Source of the DNA: DATHTK01 sp035463295
GTDB taxonomy: Bacteria; Actinomycetota; Rubrobacteria; Rubrobacterales; Rubrobacteraceae
DNA: 64,000 nucleotides
Assembly (NCBI GenBank): GCA_035463295.1
Contig: DATHTK010000114.1
Coordinates: 11,549-75,548, forward strand
Direction: 5' to 3'
In this document: positions 8,070-15,421 of the stretch, one piece after another
Layout: each line of letters opens with the position of its first letter
Position numbering within the stretch: the first letter of the stretch is position 1
The notes under the pieces: generated by a model
Told to the model about the DNA's origin: nothing
Database searches by the model: none
Seen by the model: only the letters and a program-made list of their open reading frames with translations
Made by a program: the position numbers and the translations under genes

Positions 8070-9467
8070 TCAAACCTCCGTCATTTTCCGCGCATCGAGC
8101 AGTCTATCCAGCTCCTCGTCGGAGAGGTCGGTCTCCTCTCGGGCTACCTCGCGGATGGTCTTGCCGGTCTTGAAGGCGGTCTTGGAAATCTCGGCGGCCT
8201 TGTCGTAGCCGATCTCGGGCGCCAGAGCCGTGGCGAGCATTAGGCCGTTCTCGACGAGCTCGGGGCCGCGCTCGGTGGCCTCTAGGCCGACTATGGTCTG
8301 GTCGGTGAGGTTAGACGAGGCATTTGCGAGGAGCTCTGTGGACTGGAGGAGGTTGTACGCTATCAGGGGGAGCATGACGTTGAGCTCGAAGTTTCCGCTC
8401 TGGCCGGCGATGGTGATGGCGGTATCGTTGCCCATCACCTGGGCGGCGACCATAGCTGCGCTCTCGGCGATCACGGGGTTGACCTTGCCCGGCATTATCG
8501 AGGAGCCGGGCTGGACCTCCGGAAGAGCGATCTCGGCGAAGCCCGCGCGCGGGCCGCTCCCGAGCCAGCGGATGTCGTTGGAGATCTTCATGAGGCTCGC
8601 GGCGACGGTCTTCAGCGCGCCGCTCGCGAAGAGCGTCGCGTCCATGGCGCTCTGCGCCTGAAAGTGGTTCTCCGTCTCGCGCACCTCGACGCCGAAACGC
8701 TCGGAGAGGCGCTCGCAGACCTTCCTGGCGAACTCGGGGTGGGTGTTCACGCCGGTACCGACGGCGGTGCCGCCCAGGGCCACTTCGGAGAGGTCGTCCA
8801 TGGCGCGCTGGACGCGTTGTATGCCGCGCTCCATCTGGCCGGCGTAACCGTGGAACTCCTGGCCGAGACGGATAGGGGTGGCGTCCTGGAGATGGGTGCG
8901 GCCGGTCTTGATGACGTCGTCGAACTCGCGGGCCTTGCCTTCCAGGGCGTCGCGGAGCTTTTCGAGCGCCGGGATCAGGTCGCCCTTCATCGAAACAAGG
9001 GCGGAGAGGTGGATCGCGGTGGGGATCACGTCGTTCGAGGACTGGCCCTTGTTGACGTGGTCGTTGGGGTGGACGGGAGCTTTTGTGCCGAGCTCGCCGC
9101 CCATGAGCTGGATCGCGCGGTTCGAGATGACTTCGTTGGCGTTCATGTTGGTCGAGGTCCCGGACCCCGTCTGGAATACGTCGAGGACGAAGTGTCCGTC
9201 GTGCTCTCCGTCCACGACCTCCTCGGCGGCCCGGACGATAGCGTCCCGGATCTCCCCGTCGAGCAACCCGAGGTCGTGGTTGACGTTCGCTGCTTCGAGC
9301 TTGATGGCGCCCAGAGCCTGTATAAAGCGGCGCGGCTTGCGGAGGTCGCTGATCGGGAAGTTCTCCAGGGCGCGCCGCGTCTGGGCTCCGAAGAGGGCGT
9401 CGCGGGGGACCTCGACCTCCCCCATCGAGTCGCGCTCTATCCGGTGCGGGGTCTCGTGCTGAGTCAT
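8070..9467 (-). CDS. fumC: Class II fumarate hydratase
   Basis: At 465 residues this is a full-length fumarase C, which hydrates fumarate to L-malate in the TCA cycle as a cytoplasmic homotetramer. The superfamily signature GSSIMPGKVNPV (about 320-331) contains the catalytic Ser loop. TGRTHLQDATPI and SSNDVIPTAIHLSA supply other active-site residues, distinguishing it from aspartase by overall fumarase-like spacing. ATG 9467 follows GGGAGGAGACGAG. A TATAAT on this strand at about 9528-9533 could be its -10. The VapBC remnant lies immediately downstream. Confidence 0.95.
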   Translation of the reverse strand: MTQHETPHRIERDSMGEVEVPRDALFGAQTRRALENFPISDLRKPRRFIQALGAIKLEAANVNHDLGLLDGEIRDAIVRAAEEVVDGEHDGHFVLDVFQTGSGTSTNMNANEVISNRAIQLMGGELGTKAPVHPNDHVNKGQSSNDVIPTAIHLSALVSMKGDLIPALEKLRDALEGKAREFDDVIKTGRTHLQDATPIRLGQEFHGYAGQMERGIQRVQRAMDDLSEVALGGTAVGTGVNTHPEFARKVCERLSERFGVEVRETENHFQAQSAMDATLFASGALKTVAASLMKISNDIRWLGSGPRAGFAEIALPEVQPGSSIMPGKVNPVIAESAAMVAAQVMGNDTAITIAGQSGNFELNVMLPLIAYNLLQSTELLANASSNLTDQTIVGLEATERGPELVENGLMLATALAPEIGYDKAAEISKTAFKTGKTIREVAREETDLSDEELDRLLDARKMTEV

Positions 9468-9548
9468 CTCGTCTCCTCCCGTCGAAGCCCGAAGGTTTAG
9501 GTCATATAATCCTCATAGAGACGAAAGCATTATACGAGAGGTGGTCTC

Positions 9549-10133
9549 TTGGATTCTCTGGGGAACGCGCTGAAAGAGTGGGCGGTCGCCGTCGAGGCGC
9601 TAGAGCGGGGAGCGACGGCGCTCGTGATCCGCAAGGGCGGCATCCGCGAGAAGGCCTTCGCCGTAGCGGAGAGGCGCTTTCTCCTCCTCCCCGGCTACGA
9701 ACACCAGAGGCCCGAGCTGCTCAAGCCGGAGTACAGGGATCTCATGGAGGGCATCCCGGACCTCACCGACCAGGGGCCCCTGCGCTTCACCTCCTTCGCC
9801 GAGGTCGTGGAGGCGTACGAGATCTCCGAGCCGGAGTCCCTCGCCGCGATAGACCCCTACCACATGTGGTCCCCGGAGTACGCCGAGAGCCGCTTCAAGT
9901 GGCGCCCGAAGAAGCCGCTGACGGTGCTCGTGCTGCGCGCGTACCTGCTGCCGGGTCGCGTCGAGCTGCCCTACGCCGAGAGCTACGGCGGGTGCAGGAG
10001 CTGGATCGAGCTCGATGAACCCGTCTCTGTGGAGGGCGCGCGCCCGGCGCTCGACGACGAGGCATTCGAGCGGCTCATCTCGTCCGCTCTCGACGCCCTC
10101 CGGCGGCTAGAGTCCGCTCAGGTGGGTTCGTAG
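9549..10133 (+). CDS. DUF1802 family protein
   Basis: A 194-residue soluble protein of the DUF1802 family, recognised from ALKEWAVAVEALERG, LVIRKGGIREKAF and RRFLLLPGYEHQRPELLKP. Function is unknown; the family is common in cyanobacteria and actinobacteria. TTG 9549 is taken as the start because GAGAGGTGG precedes it and residue 1 then matches the family's usual beginning. It is followed after nine bases by a TPR membrane gene whose Shine-Dalgarno site overlaps its stop, so it heads a three-gene unit. Confidence 0.78.
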   Translation: MDSLGNALKEWAVAVEALERGATALVIRKGGIREKAFAVAERRFLLLPGYEHQRPELLKPEYRDLMEGIPDLTDQGPLRFTSFAEVVEAYEISEPESLAAIDPYHMWSPEYAESRFKWRPKKPLTVLVLRAYLLPGRVELPYAESYGGCRSWIELDEPVSVEGARPALDDEAFERLISSALDALRRLESAQVGS

Positions 10134-10142
10134 GAGACCCCT

Positions 10143-10748
10143 TTGGGCCCGGGCGCCATCACAATAGTCCTTCTCTTCCTCCTCGTCTTGCTGACCTGGC
10201 AGACGGTCTATTCGTCCAACAGGGACCTCGTCCGGGCGAAGGCCTGGAGCGATCTCGCCCGCAAGATCCTCCCCTTCGGCGCGTTGCTCCTGATGGCGTT
10301 GAGCCTGTTTATCGTTCAGGCCTACCGGGACAACCGGGTTATGATCGCCTGGATGGTCGCCTCGGGCGTGCTGATCATCGCTTCGAGCCTCCTCTCCGTG
10401 CCCGCCCTCGAGCGTCAGGCGAGCCGGGCGTTCCGCCGGGGCGATTACGGGAGGGCCGCCGAGCTCTACGGCCAGCTCGCCGAGGAGAGGCCCCTGGCCC
10501 GCAACCAGGCCTTTCTGGGCGCGGCGCTCGGGGCCTCCGAGCGGTATGAGGAGTCCATCGAAGCCTCGACACAGGCCATAGACAAAGACCCCGAGTACGG
10601 TCTCGCCTACTACAATCGGGCGCTTATCCTGCACAGGTTGAGCAAGAAGAGCCGTGCCGTAAAGGATCTCAAAAGGGCGCTCGAGGCGGACCTCCCACGA
10701 CGCTTCCGCAAAGCGGCCCAGAGGATGCTCGCGGACCTCTCCTCGTGA
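10143..10748 (+). CDS. Membrane-anchored TPR protein, first of a tandem pair
   Basis: This 201-residue protein has three hydrophobic segments (about 5-22, 42-60 and 68-86) and then a soluble helical part. The soluble part contains TPR-like repeats: FRRGDYGRAAELYGQLAEERP and EYGLAYYNRALILHRLSKKSRAVKDLKRAL. TPR domains usually dock partner proteins, here presumably at the inner face of the membrane. TTG 10143 follows TAGGAGACCCC. Its stop overlaps the GTG of the next gene (GTGA), and the two proteins share architecture and sequence, implying an ancestral duplication. Confidence 0.72.
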   Translation: MGPGAITIVLLFLLVLLTWQTVYSSNRDLVRAKAWSDLARKILPFGALLLMALSLFIVQAYRDNRVMIAWMVASGVLIIASSLLSVPALERQASRAFRRGDYGRAAELYGQLAEERPLARNQAFLGAALGASERYEESIEASTQAIDKDPEYGLAYYNRALILHRLSKKSRAVKDLKRALEADLPRRFRKAAQRMLADLSS

Positions 10749-11356
10749 ACCTCCTCTACCCGACGCTCGGCGCCCTCGTCATCCTCGTCGCTTTCACCCT
10801 CTATATCGGGCGGCTGAACCGAGACCTCCTGCGCGCCCGGGCCTACCGGGACTTCTTTCTGCGCCTGATCCCACCTCTCTCCACCGGCGTCTTCGTCGCC
10901 GGCCTGCCGTTCGTGATGGAGCAGGCGACCGTCGAGAACTACGGCCTGGTCCTCGTGGTCTACCTGGCCGGGGCCGCGGTCCTGACCGCCGTGATGTCCC
11001 GCTCCGTCTCCCCCGAGGAGCGCCGGGCGGGGACCGCCTTCCGCAAGGGCGACTACGAGAGAGCCGCAACTCTCTACGAAGAGCTCGTCGCCCGCCGCCC
11101 TCTTCCCCGTTACCACTCGGCCCTCGCGGCGAGCCTCGACGCCTCCGGCGATCCGGAATCCGCTCTCGACGCGGCCGACCGCGCCATCAAGGGCGACCCC
11201 AGACTCGGCATCGCCTACTACAATCGCGCCTCCGCCCTCGCCGCCCTCGGCGAGCGCGCCCGGGCGCGGGGCGACCTCCAGAGGGTCTTCACCGTGGACT
11301 CTGGCCGTTCTCTGCGCCGCGCCGCCGCAGATGCCCTGGAGAGCCTCGAGAAGTAG
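10745..11356 (+). CDS. Membrane-anchored TPR protein, second of a tandem pair
   Basis: At 203 residues this is a paralogue of the gene just upstream. It has the same three membrane segments, and the motif FRKGDYERAATLYEELVARRP aligns with FRRGDYGRAAELYGQLAEERP there. It also shares LGIAYYNRASALAALGERARARGDLQ. It starts at GTG 10745 inside the stop of its twin, so translation is probably coupled and the proteins may form a heteromer (inference). Function unknown. Confidence 0.72.
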   Translation: MNLLYPTLGALVILVAFTLYIGRLNRDLLRARAYRDFFLRLIPPLSTGVFVAGLPFVMEQATVENYGLVLVVYLAGAAVLTAVMSRSVSPEERRAGTAFRKGDYERAATLYEELVARRPLPRYHSALAASLDASGDPESALDAADRAIKGDPRLGIAYYNRASALAALGERARARGDLQRVFTVDSGRSLRRAAADALESLEK

Positions 11357-11438
11357 ACTAGAGCGGAGAACGGCACCCCGCGCGCGTCTACCGGCTGTCA
11401 CCTTGAGCAACCCGATGCCTGTAGCCTGAGAGCGCGCT

Positions 11439-12335
11439 CTATGTCACATTCTCTTCCACGTTCTCCGCTACCGCCGCCTTCACCTCGATCCCGCCGCCGC
11501 GCACGCGGGTTTCGTAGCGGGACTGGGGGAAGACGGCCGGGCCGTCTATGACCTCGCCGCTGCACAGGTCGAAGCGGGACTCGTGCAGGGGGCAGACGAT
11601 AGTATCGCCCTCGCGGGTTCCCTGCTCGAGCGGGCCGCCGAAGTGGTTGCAGGTGGCAGAGATCGCACAGATCTCACCACGCGCCCGGCTGAGCAGAATC
11701 CCCGATCCATCCACCTCGACCCGGCGCACGGCGCCGTTTGCCAGCTCGCTCTCGTCGAGGACCCGGGTGAACTCCTCGGGACCGGTCGGCTCGAAGACGT
11801 TCCTGTTGACGCGCAGTCCATACTTGTACGAGAGCTCGCCACCGAGGTGAGCGGCCATGCCACTGAGCGAGTAGCCGGCCAGGAAGGTCCAGCGTCCGCC
11901 GTTCCTGCGCCCCGTCGCCCGGAGGACGAGCGAGACGATGTTGAGAAGCAGCGCGATCGAGTTCAGAAGACCATGCGCCATACCCATCCTTCTCGACCCG
12001 CCGCTCAGGTAGCGCCAGTCAGAGAGCCCGGTCACGGCGGCCCCGATGGCTCCCACCACCCCCAGCGCGACCGAGGCGTCCGCGGCGCTTCGCATGGCCT
12101 TTTTGCCGGTCAGGGCATCCAGCCCGTCGAAGACCAGCGCCGCGGTCCAGGATCCCACGGGGACGTCCGTGACCACCGGGTGCAACGGCACCTCGAACCA
12201 CACCCCGTCCAGGATGTTGCGCGTCCTGGTCCCCCCTTTATCGATGGCTTCCTGCACTCTTGGCTGGACGCTCTCGGAGACGTCGTCGAGAACCGGCAAT
12301 GCGTCAACGATGCGCTGGCTGATCGTCCGTGCCAT
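11439..12335 (-). CDS. DUF2231 membrane domain fused to Rieske [2Fe-2S] domain
   Basis: This 298-residue protein begins with a helical segment, then a DUF2231 membrane domain (about 45-165: LHPVVTDVPVGSWTAALVFD and several hydrophobic helices). A Rieske ferredoxin domain fills about 185-290. Both cluster-binding boxes are present, CNHFGGPL and CPLHESRFDL, giving two Cys and two His ligands. It is likely a membrane-bound electron carrier, perhaps linked to a quinone or to a nitrite-reductase-like partner; no partner gene is near. ATG 12335 follows GGAAAGGCGAAAG. Confidence 0.85.
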   Translation of the reverse strand: MARTISQRIVDALPVLDDVSESVQPRVQEAIDKGGTRTRNILDGVWFEVPLHPVVTDVPVGSWTAALVFDGLDALTGKKAMRSAADASVALGVVGAIGAAVTGLSDWRYLSGGSRRMGMAHGLLNSIALLLNIVSLVLRATGRRNGGRWTFLAGYSLSGMAAHLGGELSYKYGLRVNRNVFEPTGPEEFTRVLDESELANGAVRRVEVDGSGILLSRARGEICAISATCNHFGGPLEQGTREGDTIVCPLHESRFDLCSGEVIDGPAVFPQSRYETRVRGGGIEVKAAVAENVEENVT

Positions 12336-12420
12336 CTTTCGCCTTTCCGTCGGGGACGCTCCGTTCTGTACCCCCGGAAGGATTATGCCACGCGTCCTCG
12401 GAAACAGGCGTACCCCGCTG

Positions 12421-13626
12421 CTAGGCAGGGCTCTCCGCCGTTTCTTTCCGGACGGCGAGGAAGGAGAGCCAGTGCGCGACGAGAATATAAAGGTAGAGCG
12501 TGAGCGCCAACGTCGCGAGTACCGTATCCTCCCCGCTCCAGAGCAGGGGCCACTGCGGCGGTATGGACTGCAGAGCGAGCAGGAGAAAGGCCGGCGCCAC
12601 CCTCCCCCGCGCCAGGAGAACCAGGATGCCCGGCCCGAGCAGCACCAGGTAGTTGTGCCAGGCGATCGGGGACGCCAGCAGCGACGCCGCGGCCAGCGCC
12701 CAGAGGCCGGCCTCGGATCCCCCGCTCACCCTCACCGCCGTGAAGATGATCGCCGCGATCCCTACCCCGTAAGCGACCGGCACCAGCAACGGAAGCGTCA
12801 CGATGGGCTCGGCGAACTCGTTCTCGGTGAAGATCCGGGCCGCGGCGGAGGGCAACGACGCATTGTCCCAGTACGCGCTGAGCGGCGCGCCGGTGACCAG
12901 CGCCACCCAGTCGAGTGTCGCTCGCCACCCCACGGCGACGACCCCGAGAAGCGTCGCCGCCGCCCCGCAGAGAGCCGCCGCGGAGAGCGCCCGCCAGCGC
13001 CGGCGTACGAGCGGCCACAGAAGCACAGGAGCGAGCGAGGGCTTCACCGCTACCACGAGGCCGAGCGCAGCTCCAGAGAGCACGAACCCGCCCCGCCGGT
13101 CCGCCACCCAGGCAGCAACGAGGCCCAGAGCGAGGATAGGGTAGATCTGACCTAGCGCCAGCGTCGCGAGCAGCGGCGACGAAAGGAGCAGCATCGCCGC
13201 CGCGACGACGGCCCACCCCCCGCGCAGCCGTAACTCGCCGGCCATCCACGCCAGGTAACCTACCGTTACGGCGAGCGTGATCACGGCGAAAGCCCGGTAG
13301 GCGGCGAGCGGCTCCAGAAGCCCGAGCGGCGCGATGAGCAGTACCCAGAACGGCGGGTTCAGGTTCTCCAGCCGCGCGCCCGTATCGTAGACGTCCACCC
13401 CCTCCCACAGAGCCTCCGCCGAACGCCAGAACGTGTCGAAGTCCGCGTGGACGTCCATCGAGCCGGTCGAGATCCTCTCCAGAGTCTCGCCCAGAAAGCG
13501 TACGTCCAGCCACAGCGACAACAACAAGACGGCGAACGCCCCGAAGAACAGACCCGCCTCCCCAACGCCAGCCCGCCGCAAGCCTAGATCCTCACCCCTG
13601 TAAGAAGCCGAGCCATAGCCCGGCAT
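12421..13626 (-). CDS. GT87/DUF2029-type membrane glycosyltransferase
   Basis: A 401-residue multi-pass membrane protein with about ten hydrophobic segments. It resembles the DUF2029/GT87 family of polyprenol-phosphate-mannose-dependent mannosyltransferases. The loop DFDTFWRSAEALWEGVDVYD after the first helix is the expected acidic catalytic loop, followed by NLNPPFWVLLIAPLGLL. In actinobacteria such enzymes add mannose to wall glycolipids or proteins outside the membrane. ATG 13626 has no clear Shine-Dalgarno site. A TTG at 13581 behind GAGGATCTAGG is an alternative start, shortening the N-terminus by 15 residues. Confidence 0.75.
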   Translation of the reverse strand: MPGYGSASYRGEDLGLRRAGVGEAGLFFGAFAVLLLSLWLDVRFLGETLERISTGSMDVHADFDTFWRSAEALWEGVDVYDTGARLENLNPPFWVLLIAPLGLLEPLAAYRAFAVITLAVTVGYLAWMAGELRLRGGWAVVAAAMLLLSSPLLATLALGQIYPILALGLVAAWVADRRGGFVLSGAALGLVVAVKPSLAPVLLWPLVRRRWRALSAAALCGAAATLLGVVAVGWRATLDWVALVTGAPLSAYWDNASLPSAAARIFTENEFAEPIVTLPLLVPVAYGVGIAAIIFTAVRVSGGSEAGLWALAAASLLASPIAWHNYLVLLGPGILVLLARGRVAPAFLLLALQSIPPQWPLLWSGEDTVLATLALTLYLYILVAHWLSFLAVRKETAESPA

Positions 13627-13737
13627 GATACTGATAGCTTGTCAGCTAGTCAGCTCGCCCCGGTGAGCGAGACACAGGCTCCACCCTCAATGAGAGCGAG
13701 AGCCCTTGGCCCCGATACGTGCTGTGACGCTGAAACG

Positions 13738-13827
13738 CGGAGAGGGGGGGATTCGAACCCCCGACGCCGGGATTACCGACGTAACGGTTTTCGAGACCGC
13801 CGCATTCAACCACTCTGCCACCTCTCC
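13738..13827 (-). tRNA. tRNA-Ser (anticodon CGA)
   Basis: A 90-base tRNA on the minus strand. The acceptor stem is GGAGAGG (13827-13821) paired with CCTCTCC (13745-13739), with discriminator G at 13738. The D arm contains AGTGGTTGAA. The anticodon loop CTCGAAA gives anticodon CGA, reading UCG. A long variable arm (class II) is as expected for serine. The T arm is GGGGGTTCGAATCCCCC. CCA is not encoded. It stands alone upstream of the GT87-type gene. Confidence 0.95.
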
Positions 13828-14280
13828 ACCGCTGAGTGTATCTACTGACCTCGAACCCTTCAACCACCCCACTCCATGCGAAGCCATGCTCGCGAACTTG
13901 TCTAAACTTGAATCTTAGAGTTAATCTACTACCCGCACTCGGCCAAGCCCTCGTCGCACCTGCGATGAACAAATGCCTGCAAAAACGCGGAATTCTCTCG
14001 GAGGTTGCCTCTCGGGATATTCCCAACCTGAGGGTGCGGGAATGAGTGAATATCACCCTTTACTTCAAGGTTATACTGCAATGTATCATACGCCCTTGGG
14101 TCGTAGTTCGAAGATAGTAGGGTTGGAGGCGTATATACTGACGCGCTGCGCGGGGGATTCGTCTCCGTATCTTGTCTTGTCGTGCCGGGTCAACGGGGTA
14201 GTGATGGAGACTGTAGCGATGGCATGCAGAGATCAGGCACCGGCGGCGTTGGGGGGCAGGCTGCTTTCCGGAGTTTGGGC
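13828..14280. other. 450-base intergenic region before the CDF transporter
   Basis: No convincing coding frame. It contains a long imperfect inverted repeat, AACCTGAGGGTG near 14026 against CACCCT...AGGTT near 14055-14076. TTATACT and TATCAT elements close by could serve as -10 boxes for the downstream gene. Nothing else is recognised. Confidence 0.35.
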
Positions 14281-15222
14281 GTGACGAAGGGTGTGACGAC
14301 GGTCGGCGAGTCGGCCCGATTCTACGCGGTACTCTCGATCCTGGCGGCGCTGTTGACCATCGGGCTCAAGCTGGGGGCGTACTGGGTCACGGGCTCCGTA
14401 GGTCTCTTCTCGGATGCGGCGGAGTCGGTGGTCAATCTGGTGGCGGCGGTGACGGCTTTGTGGGCGCTAACCATCGCGGCCCGACCGCCGGACGAGGAGC
14501 ACGCCTTCGGCCACAGCAAGGCCGAGTACTTCTCGAGCGGGTTGGAGAGCGCGCTCATACTCATTGCGGCGGCCTGGATCGGGGTGACGGCGTGGGGCCG
14601 GCTGATGGATCCGCAACCGCTTCAGAGCGTGGGGCTTGGCATCTCCATGACGCTCGTCGCCGCTGCGCTCAATGGCGGGGTGGCCCTGATCATCCTTCAA
14701 GCGGGACGGAGGTTGCGGTCCATCACGCTCCGGGCCGACGCGCACCACCTGCTCACAGACGTCTGGACGTCTGTGGGCGTGGTAGCGGGCATCGTGACCG
14801 TGCACCTCACGGGGTGGCTCGTGCTGGACCCCGCGATCGCCCTTCTCGTCGCCGCGAACATCGTGTGGACCGGTGTCCGCCTCCTGCGCGACACCGCACA
14901 AGGGCTGCTCGACCGGGCCCTTCCCCCGGAGGATCAGAGTGAGATCTCAAACGTCCTCTCCCGTTACGAGCAGCGTGGGATCCGGTTCCACGCCCTGCGC
15001 ACGCGGGGGGCCGGACGACGGCGCTTTATCTCGATGCACGTGCTCGTACCAGGCAGTTGGACGGTGCAACGGGGCCACGACCTCTCTGAGAAGATAGAGA
15101 GGGACCTGGCCGCAGTGCTACCGCAGAGCACCTGCTTTATACACATAGAGCCATACGAAGATCCCGCCTCGTTCGCCGACCAGAACCTGGACCGCAACCC
15201 CGCCGACGGAGGCGAGATCTAG
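14281..15222 (+). CDS. Cation diffusion facilitator (CDF) metal transporter
   Basis: About 313 residues. It has the CDF plan of six membrane helices with metal-site residues in helices 2 and 5 (LFSDAAESVVNL about 40-51 and ADAHHLLTDVWTS about 151-163), then a cytoplasmic ferredoxin-like domain (about 210-290). It exports divalent metals such as Zn2+, Fe2+ or Mn2+ in exchange for protons. Asp/Ala/Glu in the first motif and His/Asp in the second do not decide the metal. The frame is open to 14182, but GTG 14281 behind CCGGAG is preferred because homologues begin near the first helix. Confidence 0.88.
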   Translation: MTKGVTTVGESARFYAVLSILAALLTIGLKLGAYWVTGSVGLFSDAAESVVNLVAAVTALWALTIAARPPDEEHAFGHSKAEYFSSGLESALILIAAAWIGVTAWGRLMDPQPLQSVGLGISMTLVAAALNGGVALIILQAGRRLRSITLRADAHHLLTDVWTSVGVVAGIVTVHLTGWLVLDPAIALLVAANIVWTGVRLLRDTAQGLLDRALPPEDQSEISNVLSRYEQRGIRFHALRTRGAGRRRFISMHVLVPGSWTVQRGHDLSEKIERDLAAVLPQSTCFIHIEPYEDPASFADQNLDRNPADGGEI

Positions 15223-15350
15223 GCTACAGCGGCCTGCGGAGGATTCGTGGATTCGATCCACGCGTCTTTCTCACCCCAGAAGATCCTTACGGCAACCCCG
15301 ATTGAGCCGGGTAGGGAGCGATATGGTGCTCTGCGGGTCCCAGCGCAAAC

Positions 15351-15387
15351 CACAAAGAAAAGACGGATCTACCGCGGTAGATCCGTC
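15351..15387 (-). terminator. Rho-independent terminator of nrdJ
   Basis: A perfect inverted repeat with 13-base arms (GACGGATCTACCG and its complement, 15362-15387) lies about 35 bases past the nrdJ stop. On the minus strand it is followed at once by TTTTCTTTG. The arms abut, so the RNA would form a stem of about 11 bp with a four-base loop. Confidence 0.85.
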
Positions 15388-15421
15388 CCTTGCCGTCTCC
15401 GGACGTTTGAAGCCCTTGTGT

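Noticed and set aside
13973..14284. 103-residue plus-strand frame between tRNA-Ser and the CDF gene
   Set aside because: No codon bias and no motif; contains promoter-like sequence and runs into the CDF gene in another frame.
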